64,000 nucleotides of DNA from Oegoconia quadripuncta. Lineage: Eukaryota > Arthropoda > Insecta > Lepidoptera > Autostichidae. Both the position numbers and the translations under genes were made by a program. This document shows, in pieces, positions 20,972 through 36,200 of this stretch (its first letter is position 1; each line of letters opens with the position of its first letter). The stretch is taken from contig OX438749.1 in the NCBI GenBank assembly GCA_949316235.1, positions 9,380,914 to 9,444,913 of the forward strand. Direction: 5' to 3'. The notes beneath the pieces are model-generated. The model did not search any database, was not told the origin of the DNA, and saw only the letters and a program-made list of their open reading frames with translations.

Positions 20972-22267
20972 TGATTCTGGCTACAAGTTCTTTTTTTCCT
21001 GTATTGTTCTTTATAATTGATTTTTTTTGGTTTAGACCTCAAAAATATTGGGAAGCAAAGGGATCTGAGCCCATACTGCCTAAACTTCTATAGTATTCCA
21101 TAAAGCAAGAATTTAATCATATCTTCTTATCTCAGCACGTAAACATCCCACTGCAGAGATATAGGCCTTACCTCGTATAATGAAGGTGTATTGGTCATAC
21201 TCCATCACTCTGGTCCAATGCGGGTTGGGGACTTCACATGCTATGAAAATTTAAGGACGCATTTACGAAGAGATGCGCTTCAATTTTAGGTGTTGAATCG
21301 TACTACTACATGCGCAGGGCACACAGGCACAGCGACGCACGCTCAGTGGGAATCTATAGAACTAACACACCTTGATACTTTTTTTTTGTAATATATTTAT
21401 TTTTACATTAGTATTGTTATATTCGATATAACTGATTTCAGTACAAGGTAATGTTGATTTATAGTAAAATTTTTAGTAAGATTCATTATTATTTATTTCC
21501 ATATCAAGTTACAAGACTCACGTTGTTTTTCATTATACTAGTTATATTATTTATTATCTAATTTAAAAACTTTTCAGTTTGTTTCATTTTTAAGCGCTAA
21601 CGAAAGAAAGGTGACGTGCTTTTGTGTTTGCTTGTCATGGCATGCGTGGCATCGTAGCTCCCAAACGGATGAACCGATTAGTGTCGATTTTTCCTTACAA
21701 TATCCCACGTAAAAAGCGTAATACCGGATTATTCGGATATATGTATAAAAATAAAACAAAAATAAAATAAGGTAAGGTCAGATGATATTTTTAAATAGAT
21801 TGGCTTTCGAACTCCGCCATCTTCCGCGATTGACAACTTGCTTATAGCATTTGTAATAAAATAATTGATGTCCACTGCAAATGGCGGTACAAAGTTCGCC
21901 GGGACAGCCCTTTTGGTATGTTGACGAGATGTTAAAAATAAACAACTAAATATTTGGAATAACCTTTATTTAATTAACTGTTTTTAAAATATTTTCATGA
22001 GAAAGATGTGACGAGTGTTCCCTTAACTCCATATTTCTCTGGAACCTTGGATCAATTAACTCTGGAAGGAGGCAATTGTTATAAAAACGGATCAATGGTA
22101 TTTCCATATTCTCCGTCCAGAATTGATCGTCTTTGGTTATGAATTCATGTTTTATTTTCCCAGTCCCCGTCCAGACAGCAAAGATCGTACACCATAGCCA
22201 TATTTGATCAGCATCTGTAATAACGTAAATACCATCGAGTTGCCATGAGGTTACGTCGTTTCATTAC
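20972..22267. other. Intergenic DNA after the P-like pair
   Basis: About 21150-21290 resembles a LINE 3'-end repeat ('ccactgcagagatataggcct'). 21590-21780 has 'cgtagctcccaaacggatgaaccgatt', a dispersed-repeat phrase. No gene recognised. Confidence 0.35.
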
Positions 22268-22770
22268 GAGTTCCTATGGCAACCTTCAGGGTCCATCATC
22301 AGGACTCTGGTTCATTTAGGACTAGAGTGTTAGTGAAGACAAACCAAGCGAGCTCAAACTCGACCGGGTTATATGGTTTAGTTACAGAGTTCCCATGGCA
22401 ACCTTCCGCCTCCACCATCACGACTATAGTCTTCATCTAGGACTAGAGTGCTAGTGAAGACAAACCAAACGAGCCCAAACTCGACTGGATTACATGGTTT
22501 AGTTACAGAGTTCCCATGGCAACCTTCCATCTCCATCATGAGGACTAAGGTCTTCATCTAGGACTAGAGTGCTAGTGAAGACAAACCAAACGAGCCTAAA
22601 CTCGTTCAGTTACAGAGTTAGAATGGGAACTTTCCGGCTCCATCATGAGGACTCTGGTCTTCATATAACACTAGAGTGCTAGTGAAGACAAACCAAACGA
22701 GTCCAAACTACAGACAGTTACATGGTTTGGTTACAAAGATCTTTCGTAAACCTTCCGGCTCCATCATCAT
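22268..22770. repeat. Minisatellite, about 4 units of 107-121 bp
   Basis: Units start near 22268, 22387, 22508, 22615 and 22736 (partial). Each contains 'gagttcccatggcaacctt', 'tccatcatgaggact', 'ggactagagtgctagtgaag' and 'acaaaccaaacgagc'. Unit-to-unit identity is high. The flank upstream ('taccatcgagttgccatgagg') suggests that it belongs to a larger repeat element. Confidence 0.85.
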
Positions 22771-24279
22771 GTATGCTCGCTTCCTGATGAGGAGCAGTTT
22801 TTGAAGATTCGAAACCTTCCCCAAACTAAATTTTCGAAACACACTGAAATACTAACGAAGAAGAAATAAAATAAATAGGTACTTACTTTTCGGGACAAGT
22901 ATTAAAACCAGTTGATCTAACTGAGTTTTCCTATATGCACAGCGATGTATTCGGCTGCGGGATTTTGATGCCGAGCGACTACGGTACGTCCTATCTCAAT
23001 GGCGCACAAGCGCTGACTGAAGTTGCATTCGGAATGTTCGTCACTTTATACTATAGAAAAACGAAACAGTGAAACTGATAATTTTTATTAGGTAAAAAAT
23101 TTGTTGAAACTTCATCGAATTTTTTATACAATCAAATGTTGATTATCTGTATTATATGCTTGTATTTTTCTTTTTAAGAATATTCCTCAAATTACTTAGT
23201 TTTTATTACCAAAATCTTACCCTGTTTTTGTTTTTTTCGCGAAATGAGGCTAGAAAAAACTTATTTTTTAGCAGTTATACGACTTTTTTTACAAAATAAC
23301 AAAATACGAATTATTGTTAAAGGTTTACTGTATCGTTTAGTACCCGTAACACTTTATGAACTTCAATGAATTTATCGCAAAATGAACCGGCAAACGGCAA
23401 ATTTTATAAATTTTCGTAAACACGTCCTTAATATTTCAAAATAATTCAATCATCATCATATCAGCCGAATGACATCCACCACTGAACAAAGGCCTCCTCT
23501 AATTCTAATTTTGAATAATTCAAAAAAAAAAACTTAAAACTCACTATACACTATTCGATAGTGGCGCCGATTAGGATGTACAAACAACTATAACTAAACT
23601 TAACCAAAATAGACTTCTTCTACGTAGCGCATCATCAGATCTTCACCAAAATATAAGCTAACTGGCGGTATTATAAAAAAGAATCAGTTATCAACTGATG
23701 GAAATATCGTGGAACATACATAAATAAAAAAACACGTCGAATTGATTAACCCCTTCCATTTCGAAAGTCAAAGAGATAACCACGATCTACGCCTAATAGG
23801 AATTTTTGGTCTGGGTGGGTAACACTTTTTCCTAAAAAGGCCGCCGTGCACATGGACTTTGGCCGTGCATGATGAACCATCCGTCAACTGTTGTTATCTG
23901 ACGCATCGCGGGTGATACCATGGTGATACAGCCTCAAGACTTGTATTGAGATTGGCTCGAGACTCCTTTGGTACCTACCTACTTTTCGCTATTCCTCATA
24001 GTTTTAAAATCACAAAGACAAGGCTATATGAATGTCTATTTCCTTAGCCATTAAAACAAAAAAAATCATAATTTTTGGCGGGAATGCTAAAATTTAACTT
24101 TTGTCTTGCTTGACTGACACCACAGATTACTCAGATAATGTCTGACACTTTGCATATTGTGTTCAAAGTGAATATAAGTAATCACTAATTGTGTTGAGAT
24201 GCAAAGAGTATACAAAACCTATTGAGGTGGATAGAAATTATCGTAGACGCAGGATCACACAGGTGTTCATTTATAAAAA
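22771..24279. other. Upstream region of ATR
   Basis: AT-rich. A reversed lepidopteran LINE 3'-end phrase lies at about 23455-23510 ('catatcagccgaatgacatccaccactgaacaaaggcctcc'). The ATR promoter should lie within roughly 24060-24279, where the repeats end; no TATA box is convincing. Confidence 0.35.
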
Positions 24280-27200
24280 ATGGATGATGAAAATCGTGAT
24301 GGTCCATTGACTGTATGGCAAATGTTCAATGCTCCTACGATGGTGCTATTCAATAATTTGGAGCATGCTGAAGATGGTCTTGAGAGACTGTTAACTTCAA
24401 TATTTAAATTGTCTGGGTAAATAGTCAAGTCATTGTTATTTTGTTAAAAATTTAAAGCCTACATATAAGTCAATCAGTCAACACCAATACAATAACATAA
24501 CCTATAATAATGGTGTAATTTTTGTTTATAGAGATTTTTCCGAAGTTCTAGTTTCTCGACCGGGTTCTTCTAAATATCCAGAATCATACTACAGCGCATT
24601 TAACACTTGGTTAATAGGCAGACTTTTCTATGTTTGGTCCGTGAAAGAATTAAATAGGTAAGTAAGATTATTTGTCAGATTTAGTAGGATAGGTACCTAA
24701 TCAGTTTATTTTTAATGTTTTCATTATCATCACAGCCGTTCCATTTTAAAGAAGTATAGCGAATATGGATCTCGACATTTAGATAATGCGTTTACAAACC
24801 ATTTATTTCAATAATCAGAGTGACCGGTTAGAAGTGGCATGCATCCAGTGATTTTTCGCGATCTTGGAATTCTAAGGGGCGAGACCTAGGTTCAGCAGTG
24901 GATGTTCGGTGGCTGATGATGAATTAAATGAGGCTTTTTGGTGGGTACTCCGAGAGTGATGTTGCATTATTGTTTTTATTTCTAGAAATTTGAGCATTCT
25001 GAGTTTTGAAGCTTTATTGGCAGAATATTGTGCAGCAAAAGTCGGTGATGGTGTGTTAGTGAAGGGAAGTGTAAATTAAAGTGCGTAACAAAGCCGCAAA
25101 ATCTTCAGTAAAGAATTCTGCCACTTTACTGAAGTATTACTACAGAATGTTTTTGTGTTTAGGCTGATGCCCTTATTGCCATGACATGACACAGAAGGTG
25201 GAAGTGTACTGATTAAAAACCCATCTTACTTGGGGGACTGGCTATCTTATTTCTCACAACCGGTATACAATAATTCTATTAACATTGTTGTTTCGCAGAA
25301 GACTTTGGATGGTGGTAGCTAGCCAGACTGACATTTAAAATGCCCTAATAATCAAAAAGCTGTTTGATGCTGGTATATACTGACCACTGATTTAATAATA
25401 GGCTAAGAATATGAAATTATCATTCAAATATTTGTTGAATTCAAGAATAAATGATTTATTAAAAAAACATTTCTTCAGGGCATAACTTGTCTAATTGTTA
25501 AGTTTGTTGAGTTGTGTTGACCCCCCCCCCAATATCCTACTGTCATCATGCCTTTGTTCGAAATAAAGTTTTAATTGAAGACAAATAAACAAGTCTGTAA
25601 CTCTGTAACATTTATATATAAACACTGTTCTGTTTCAGGATACATATGTCAAGCAAGGATGCACAGTTAAAAGTGTTGAATATTTTATGTATGAATGGTG
25701 CTACTTTTTATGAGAAACTTCATATGGAATACTTCTTAATACTAAAAAAATTAATAGCATTTTACAAAGATTTTCAAAGTAATGAACAATGTACACACCT
25801 ACTGCTGCAAAACTTCTCACCAGAACAAATTGTCATTCCAAACATGCAGCTCAATTTGGAGCCCATATTTGTTGAAGTTAAAGACAGAAAGAGTTGTGAA
25901 ACACTGATTGAATTAACTTTACAGTTACTGTCAGAAAGTATACCTGTAAGGTCACTGTACATTGACAAATATCAAACCGAGTGTGAGACATTGTACACAC
26001 AAATACTATTTATGGTTGAAAACTACAGTATTCACCTGAAATTAGTCTCCTTAAATTTCTTCACAATGTTAATTGCTAATGTTAATCAAGTTGCTATTTA
26101 TAAATTCCACGATAGCTTTCCTAATGCATTTAGAGAATTGCTGTATTGTTTAGAAGCTTTAGTCAAGTCACTGGAGGTATTTCATGATAAATGTGAGGTT
26201 GATGCTGACAGCTTAGACAAATTCAGTAATATATTGTTGAGTTTATTGAAATACACCGAGAAAAATCTTAAACAAGAATATGAAGATATATTACTCACAA
26301 TTTGCACAGTGATTCTTGAAACAAAGAGCAAAACTTTTAGTAAAGTTCTGAGATTGTATTGTTTGTCTCTATGTAAACTTTTAGAGTTTCCAAAACATAC
26401 AATCAATGTTCAAAATATGGATAGTAGTGAAATAGAAATGTTAAAAGAATGTTACAGCCAAAATATACTGTGCCATATTCAAAGTTGTAGACAACCATAT
26501 ACAGCTGAAAATTTATTGGAAAACTGGTATTATAATCAAATATTGTCTGTAATAAAGTCATTGAAATCTTGTGAAGATGAAAGAAATTATAATTTTCTTA
26601 TTGGATACTATTTGAAAAGGTGCTTGTCAGGTCTGAACATCATGGTAAATGTTTTTATTTGTAATAAATCATTTACAAGGGAAGCAAATGCTAAAAGTTC
26701 AGGGATACTGTTTGAAAAAGGAGACATTCAAATTATATGGAAATCTCTATCCAAATTAGTACAAATTCATAGAAATGCATTGCTACAAACGGATTGTGCA
26801 CAAGTGATCATCGATATAGTCATAAACACTATAGTACTGTGTGACGAAAATGTCACTAAAGATGAATCAAATATAATATTACAAATATTGTGTCTACAAA
26901 ACACGCCATGTTCAGTATTTGATATGGAATACAATGACAGTCATTATTCATTAATTCTGAGATATATATTAGTAGCGAAGCTTATTTTAAAATCCAAATT
27001 CAGTGACTCTTGGAATAACATCATATCAACATTGGCTCAATCTCTCTTGTGCAATAAACATAAAGTAAGTATATTATTTTATATTTCTCATTGTTATCAA
27101 CTAAAGGAAAAAAAAATATATTTCACAGTACGTGAAAATAAATACAAGACCTTCAGGTTTCCTTAAATTCCTCAAATATAGTTACAAACTCTGCCGGTTT

Positions 27201-30200
27201 TTTGCATAACAACAAACTACATCATTATCATCAAGCTATAAAATTCCGCTACTGAACATGACATCTCCCATGACACCATTTGCATCATTTTCCATGGGGA
27301 GGATTTGCCCTAATCGCTACGATGGGCAGGCTGGCTGTCGTTTGCAGATTTTTCGTGTGTTTCACACCAATGATGCTGCTGCCCATCCCTGGCTTATGCT
27401 GTTATGTTTACGATCGCATAGCCTATACATGTTTTAAATTCAGTAATTTTTTAAAGATGGAGAAAGGCATTATTTACATACAAGTATTAATTTATCCTGT
27501 GGCTTATGATGAAAATTACAATTCCTATTTTATTTGCTCTGAAATGTGAAACACTTTTTTCAGTTAATCCTTCTGGGGCCACTGCTTCTAATGAATAAAA
27601 TATACTCAGCAAGCAAGTTTATAGGAAACATCCTAATGCCAACATTTCTAACAAGGGAAGTAGAAATTCAGTTGAATATTTGTGAAGTATTGCCAGCCAT
27701 TGCTTGTATGGCTTTAAGCCCATATACTGTTATTTTGATGACAACACAACATACTAGTGGGCATTCAATTTTTACTAGTAGTGCTTTAGAGATTTCAATA
27801 GTATGCAGCAGGTGTCATAATACAGAAAATACAGTGAATATGAATGAATTCGTCTCTGATGTACAGAAGGAAAGTATGGAAATATTTTCAGAAAGTAATA
27901 CTTCTTCACTGACAAATGAGGCTACTAATAAAGGCCTACGACATTTGTTTGCCAAGTTTTTGAGTCGCAAGCAGTATACAAAAATTGAAGACAGATGCTT
28001 TTGGAACATCATTGGACGTTTGTGTAATCATTATTATGTCTTCAATTTTGGAGTCTCAACAGAAGATATTAATGGCCAGACTTGTGAATTTGCTTTGGGA
28101 GCATTGAAACCTTTTATTGTCAACACACATGTAAGTACCATTCATCAGTCACATATTTACGTTTTATAAATGTGACAATATACCCACTGCTTTTTGTTAG
28201 ATAGGTGCAACAAGTGTCCTCCTTTCTTCGAGTAATTGAATTCTTTGTCTTTCTAGATGGATCAAGACACTGAATGGAGTTCACACAAAGAAGCAGCCTT
28301 TAATTTATGTGTGAATTTGCTTGTGAAATTTACTCAAACAAGCTTAGAAAGCAATGATCACAGCCTGCAGACTCAGACTTTGAATAACATAAAAAATTTT
28401 GGTTTTTGTTCTAATGGCAAAGTTATTCTACCAGTAACGAAACTCCTGGTATATATTATCATGCACCCACAGTGTTCACTTGGACCTAAAGCTGTTGTGT
28501 ACTTACGCGATATTTGTGAATTACATAGTTATACACCCAACCAAATCTATCATAGATATAAGAATGATTACTGCAAACTTTTTGTAGAATGCAGTCTCTA
28601 TAATGGAAAAGATTTTGCTTTAGCTCTTTTGAAAGTAGTCAGGGCATTTGGTTTTGTGGGATACAGAGATTTTATTTCAAAAGATATCCACCATTACCTG
28701 CCTTATTTGATGCCCTATTCTGTGTCTATAAGAGAAGTTCCATCAATGATTGAAGAAATAGCGTCACTTGTGCAATGCTCGGTCTCGGAATTTTTAATCG
28801 AAAGATTTCCTCACATCTATGTTCATATTTATTTAAATGAATCAAAGGAGGTATCGAAAAATTGTTATGATATATTAGAAAGATTGACAAATACTTCAAT
28901 GTTAAACTTAATCAAAAAACATTTCAGAGTTATCCTAACGGAATTCCTATTACAGTATTGTTGTAATCCAGAGAAGGTTCTGAATGCGTGTAGATATTTG
29001 GCATCTCATGACCCTGATGTGTCCACTCCAATTGGCAGTATTAGTATGAGTACTACGCAAATAGCCGATTTTTTGAATCCGAAATTCTTGGGTGTACTTG
29101 CCTATTTTGACTACAAACTGGTAAATGCGAAAGTTGCGTTATCTGTAAAATGGAAAGCTTTAACAAGCTTCCCTGATATAATGCAGCTGATGGGAGTTAA
29201 GTATCTCACTCCTCTGAGGTTCAAAGTGTTGGCTACGTTGAGATCTGCTTTACCTTTAGCAAAGGAATTTCCGAAAATACTAACAGATGCTTGGGGAGCT
29301 TTCATTCACAACATCGACAGCATTTCCCTTGGGCCCCTATTATCAAATTTAGCTGTGTCTTTACTACAACAATTTGATTATGCTCCGCAAGAAATCAACA
29401 ATATATTTCATTATCTCATTCTCAACAACGAGAATTTGCTCAGTTCTCATATATCTGATCTTTTCTTTCTGGGAGATTCGAAAATATCTGAAAAAGTAAA
29501 GATGGTCATCAAAAGACACGTAAAAAGAAGTCAACCAGACGGCTTTTTGGATAAAATCAAGTGGTATCTGCAGCAATTGAATCAGGAAATACCCACAATC
29601 AAGGCATATGCCTTTACTCATTTAGATAAGCTGTTAAAGAGCAATAGAACGGAGATCCATAAAGCGATATTTGGTGGAAAGAACATTGATCCAATTATCG
29701 TTGAACTCGTAGACACTTTATTGCTTGGTAAGAATTCTAAGTTATTTATTACGATTGTATAAATTATTGTTTTTTGGACGATGAATATTTTTTGTGGATA
29801 CTTACTGTGTAATTGTTATATCATCAGGCGACTAAAGGATCACGTGCTTTGTTAAGTTATGAATAATGTTTATTTTAAAAAAAGAGAGTCCATAATATAA
29901 TTCATTTCATTTTCATCTTCAGGGTGCAAAGACTCAGACAATCATGTGAGCACGGCGAGTGGAACTTGCCTCGGACAACTTGGCGCAATAGAAGCGGGAC
30001 ATCTACCTCGCCAGTATGTGCAACCCGACGGGTCCCCGTTCGCCTTTTCTATTGGGGATAATTGTTTCGCTGCGACGGCTCTAGTGGAACTTTCTAGAGC
30101 TTTTCAGTATGAGAAAGATACAATGGTATGTTACATGATGCAATTTAACGTTTGACTCTCTTCAATTTGATACTAGACATGGGCGCCGCGTATAGAATTT

Positions 30201-33200
30201 TGTGGCGGTGTGGTTGTTTCTTGTAATTTTTCTTTTCTAGTACATAGAACTTCAACACACTTTTTGATTTGGTTTTATTCTTATGCACGACATTTTGAAT
30301 TCCTTTTCATTCCTAGTCATAATCATATAATTGTATTAATTTTTACTGATTTTTACGGAGCGCCAGCCTACCCATGGAAAATATTCGTGTCACAGTCTTG
30401 ATGAAAGCTTAAGACGTTTCGTTAACTTATTATTCTATTTGGTCATCTTCCAGCAATGAACTACACCAATCGGTCGTATTAACGAAGATTTTCAAAATTT
30501 TGTAGATATGAAGGCTGCCTTTGAAGTTGTGACGTTTGAAATAAGTATACACGGACAATCTAATAGATTATTACCATTTATTGTTTATCAAAGAATTCTC
30601 CGCGATATTTACACTTTTGCATGCGTTCCAACCAGTTTTTAAAATATTTATTCCACTCCGAAGTTGGGGTAGTCAAAATGGCCGATTTGTATGCGTCAAC
30701 AGCTTCTTCGGGTGAGCAGAAACGGTGACCACGAAGACGTTGCTTAATTCTGGGGAACTTAAAAAAATCGTTAGGGCTCAAGTCAGGGCTGTAAGGCGGG
30801 TGATCTAAAATTTCGACATTTTGGGTGCTCAAAAACATCTTTGTTTGGCGGGCGGTGTGCAAACTTGCATTGTCGTGATGCAGTATCATACGACGTCTTG
30901 AGTTGTTTTTTCGAGACTCTGTAATAACATGTGGCCAAGAAACAGTGGTATACCAGTCAGCGATCAGCGACTTGACAGCGATTGCGATCTTCTAGTACAA
31001 TAGTGGCGACGTGACCACCCTTTGCTACAAACGAGGCAACCATTTTTTTTTAAGTGCTTCGTGAGCGTATGACTTTAGTTGGTTTTCGCTCATCTTGGAA
31101 GACCCAGACAGTTGACTGCTGCTTGGAATCTGGATCGTAAGCATATATCCAAGACTCGTCACCACTATCCATATTTTGACTCTCCTCGGTTGAATGAAAT
31201 GCCCACGGATGCCTCTATTTCATGGTATGTTACATGACGATCTTCGACGATTAGCGTCGACATTCTCTTGCGTCAAGGCGGTTTTTAGACGACCTTCACG
31301 TGGCTTGTCACTGAGGCTAGAGTGCCCACGTTGAAATTCTAAATACCAGCGTCTACAGTCATAAGACATGGTGCTGCATCACTAAACACAAAAGTGATCT
31401 CCTCAAAGCACTGAAGTCGCCTTAATCCCCTTTGGAAGTTGTAGAAAATTATCGCACGCACATTTTCCTTTGATATTTCCATTTTTACAAAAGTTTTGTC
31501 ACCTTAGAACAGACGCTACAATAAAACTATTCGTAAAATCAAATAACAATAAAAATCAAAACAGATGAGAAAGCCATATGTTTTTTTTTAATAATCGCGG
31601 GAGGTTTGCAAACGACAACTTAAAAGGCAGCCCTCGTATAAGTACATGGAGTAGATGGGGATTTTTAGTCTAGAATCTTATATCTACAAAATTTTGAAAA
31701 TCTTCCTTAAGACGACCTATTGGTGTAGTTCATAGTGACCCTGTCAGCGAAACTAACGGTTGCGGGTTCGAATCCCGGGAGTAGTAAATGTTTGTGTGTT
31801 GAATATGAACATTTATTCCAGAGTCATGGATGTTTATATAAATATTTATGTATGTTTATCTTTTATCTAGTAGCCACACTTTGCTTAGTTTAGGACTGGA
31901 AAATTCGGAAAATCAATATTGGAATAACTCTTTTTGCGCCACCCATGGAAACAGACTGGTTAACGATTGATCCCTTTGTTTTTCACCGGACCGGAGACCG
32001 GAAATGTAATAAGTCATTAATTATATTTAATCTATTACAGAACATGGATTGTTACGCACTAACAATACAGGAAATTTTAAAAATATACGATATTTCTCCA
32101 ACGGGCACCAAGAAGGAAGTATGGGATAGTTTTCCAGAGCATATACATCAGATAATGCATCCTCTACTTAGTTCAAGGTAATAAAAAAAACACTCGTGGT
32201 GCAGTCGCATTCGTTTTCGATTAGCTAAGTTAAGCGATGTCTGGCGCTGTCAATTATTGAATGGGTGACTGCTAGTGGCAGTTTAATACGAGTGTTTGCG
32301 TGCTTCGGAAGGCATGTTAAATAGTCGGTCCCGATTTTTTTTTTTTTTTTTTTTTATGATTGACTGGATTCGCGTTTGACCACAATCTCACCTGATGGAA
32401 AGTGACGATGTGGTCGGAGATGAAGCACGCGATCTCAGTAAATGCCTATTCACTCTGCTCTTGAAGATCCCAAGGTTGTAGGATGCTTGTTTTCAATTGA
32501 AGGCAGACGTTAAGCCCAGTCGGTGACCTACAGTGGCGGCTTAAAAACACTGACTGTCAGGTGGTCACAAGTCTGACAAAAATCCACCAATCCTCACTGG
32601 GCCTGCTTGGTTGTCTATGGCCCATTCCCTCTCCCAGTGACACAAGGCGTGCCCCAACAGTTGGGACGTGTAAGGTTGGTCATGATGAATAAAAACAATG
32701 TTAATACAAATTTCAATGTGACCATGTAGCGAGAAAAATTATGAATTCCTTTATTTTTAAATAATGAAGCGTAAATGACTGATCGATTATTTTGAGTGTG
32801 GATGGATGGATACGCAGTAGAGGAAGGTCAAGAAAACAAGAATTCACACAATGTGAAAATGTCGGGGTAAGAGATTACTGTGATGACAGGACCGCTGATA
32901 GAGAGTAACGGAAGAAGAAACCGTGATATGCTGACCGCATAACCTATTGTAAGATAAGGTTCGACAATATATATATATATTATAAAAGTTACAGATCATC
33001 ATGGACCCTGAGGGGCAGGCTAGATCGCTAATCATACAAATACAAAGTACAAAGTAGTTTATTTGTTTTCCAAATCATGGCTATAAATATGTTCCTAATA
33101 TGATAATATATTTTTTATTTTTTTATAGATATACCCTGGCTTATCCCTCTCAACCTAAGAAAACACATCCTTTGTTTGGGTCAACATTTGCAACGACGTT

Positions 33201-36200
33201 TTTAGAGTGGGCTCACAAGTAAGTGTTCTTCCTAATGTTATAACATTGGCTCTATGCGAGCTAGAATGAGATGTGTGTATCAAGCGAGAATTTATAGTCG
33301 TAGCACAGTTTTCGTTCCTGCGTGACATGTGCATTTCGTTCTGGCACTTCTAGCCCATGAATGGTCGCAGTCACCGTACATCTGGACGCCCTGTGAAATA
33401 TTACAACTCTATTAGTATCCCAGACATTGTGAAACCTATGGCCGTGTTAATAAAGCAATATTAGGATTGAGATCATGACTCACAATACAATTTTTTTGAT
33501 GCTTTGCAAATTTTTGCCATTGACTCAAAAAGAAGAAGACTGTGCAAATACGCCAGAGTATCTCAAGTATCAAATTAAGTTCACGTTGATTTACATCGTT
33601 TTATTAATACGGGCTCTAGATTCAGTCTATATGAAATCTTGCTAAATGCAGGTCTGCAGAGTATACTCTAAATGTGGTTAACACACGCGCAGTGCCACCG
33701 CTACGATTTGCACACATTCCTTAGATTTTCCTTAGATGTAGGTACGTGCGAAAGGTGTTTAACCAGTTCTACTGCTACTGCAAGTGTGAAGCCACTCTTT
33801 TAAATAAATAAAAAACTATCATAATCGGATTTCTCGTTGATAACGTAATGGTATTCATTCATTCGTTGATATTCACGTAGCTGTATACTTATTGTGTTCA
33901 TTCCCAGTTGGGCAGGTCAGCTGATACCTCTAATAGAGTCCGAGAGCGTTCGCGAACTCCTGCGCACAGTCCACCCGAGTATGCGCCGTGATGTCAGAAC
34001 GCTCTTTCTCTTTCTACCATATGTGCTACTACACGCCATCATGTCGAAGAATAACCAGCAGTACATACAAGAAGAGATATTAGCAGTTATAGGTAATGTT
34101 GCATTTTGCTTAGCAGAAATTCAGGAAGTTTTGGAAATTTTATATATAATCTTTGAGATTGTCTCGAAAGGGATTTTTCGCCTAGGCATGAACAAGTTTA
34201 TTATAAGTTATTGCTGTATTATTTTAAACATAATAAATTCAGTCTACATTAGTTGCAGCTGAACACAGGCCTTCCTAAGGACGTAAGTCCTAAGGGTGAC
34301 ACTCCAAGCTGTCGTGTGGCCCTTGCATTCATAGCTATCCGCTGTGTTTTACATATCGTCAGTCCACCTCAAGAGGAGTAGCTTAAGGCCACAGTTGCCA
34401 TTCCACTTTTGACCACATGAAATTCTGTCGAGAAACGAGGTGCGCTGAAATCTTCAACTGCGTATTACTGAACTCATTGTATAAAATTATTCTTAGAAGC
34501 AAGTACTGATGATTTAGGTATTAATATATCATAATAAAAAAACATTTATAAACATTAAACATTTATTATAAAATGTTCTATGTGTAATCATAGTATAAAG
34601 CACTATTTATATTTTTGAATTAAAAATATGAAATGTTAACTAGGTTTGGAGAATTCCAAAAATGAAAATTTAGTGATAGCAGAACGGTCAAAGTACAAAA
34701 TATTGCGTCACACTAGGATGACGCCTAGCATAAATACTGTCCAAGCTGAAGAAGGAAATCAGGTAAATATTTCTTGCACTATTCAATTCATTTATTGCAT
34801 AACTAAAGGTATATATGACTACCTTGCGGCAATAAAGCTCCATGCATATCTCAACAGTTTATAGAAGTCCAATTTGCAACCTTTCCATGGAAGGATTTCT
34901 CCTAATCACCACCCTGGGTTCCGTATCAATGACTGCTGACCATCACTGGTCTCTATCGTTAAACTCTTCGTATAGTCTTTGGTTTCATGCCAAATGTGGA
35001 TATGCGCTCGCCCGGATAACCCCAACTTATTTGGGGTCCTGGCTATCTTATCCACCTATATCAACAATATTACTTTAAACCCAATATCAGACTACAAAAA
35101 AGCAAATTGTATTTATTATATTAATTAAATTTTCAGACTAAATGCAGTAAAACCATTTACATGCTGTTCGACTTTCTGAACAGATGGCTATTAGAATGGT
35201 GTCATTCGAAGCAGCGGCCGTTGGAGAATGAAAATTTCAAGTGAGTCAAACTATCCTCACCATTATATTTATATTATCAGCTTAAAAACATCTTAAGCCT
35301 TCTCACGCTATGTTTAAGCGTGCGCCATAGATTACTATGTGGATCTAATGCGGTTTAGTGGTCATTTGCATGCCTTCTCAGTCATGCAGGTGTATAACCA
35401 TTCGCAGTCTATTTAGCCAAAGTTACTCTAATTTGCTTGGCTTTCATCAACAGCCTTGTGTCCCCATTGCTAGGGCATAGTCTCGTCTGGAGAGGGTTAT
35501 AATGCAAACCAGGACCCCAATTCTCGCTCACTCGACATCTCACTGTCGATAGACTTTGCCATGTCTTTCTCTTACACACTTGTATGCGAGTGCAAAAGTG
35601 ACAATTCTATTGATGTCTATCGACAAACAATGACCTTAAAATAATGTTTGAATGGCCCTTATATTTTTATATTGGTTTTTATTCCGAGAGAGACGTGATC
35701 ATTACTCCACCGACAAGAACTTAGCTCTTATATTTAAGAAGAAATTATTTTATTCAACAGAGCGATTGCATCATTTATGGAAAAATTCGACAAATTGACA
35801 ATAGCGCGCGGAAGCTTCGCTTGCGGGGAACTTGAACGGGCGCTACAATACTTAGAGTTGTATATGGATGAAAGACAAGGCAGGATGCAGGAGCAACTGC
35901 CGTTGCTTGCCGAGATATACGCGTTGTTGGATGAACCAGACTCAGTGGCCGGTGAGGAATTCTAATTGTTATGGCGTGGTTAAACTATTTTTTATGGCAT
36001 TGACCGATTCACCAAATTGTGATTGTGGCGATAGCGAACAATTGTCGCACCACATTCTGTGGGAATGTAGAAATTGGAGGGAGAAACGTGAATTTGTGGC
36101 TGACAACTTAAATTCCGTTGTCTGTCCGGTGTTCTCGTCTCGAGCCGTCACAATTTCCGAGCTTACAATCGTTTTTGTCACTCATATTATTGGCACTTGC

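Noticed and set aside
27280..27549. 89-codon frame in ATR intron 3
   Set aside because: No family resemblance, and the region contains a dispersed-repeat phrase ('ccatggggaggatttgccctaatc'; a similar one is at 34885). ATR exons 3 and 4 join cleanly across it.
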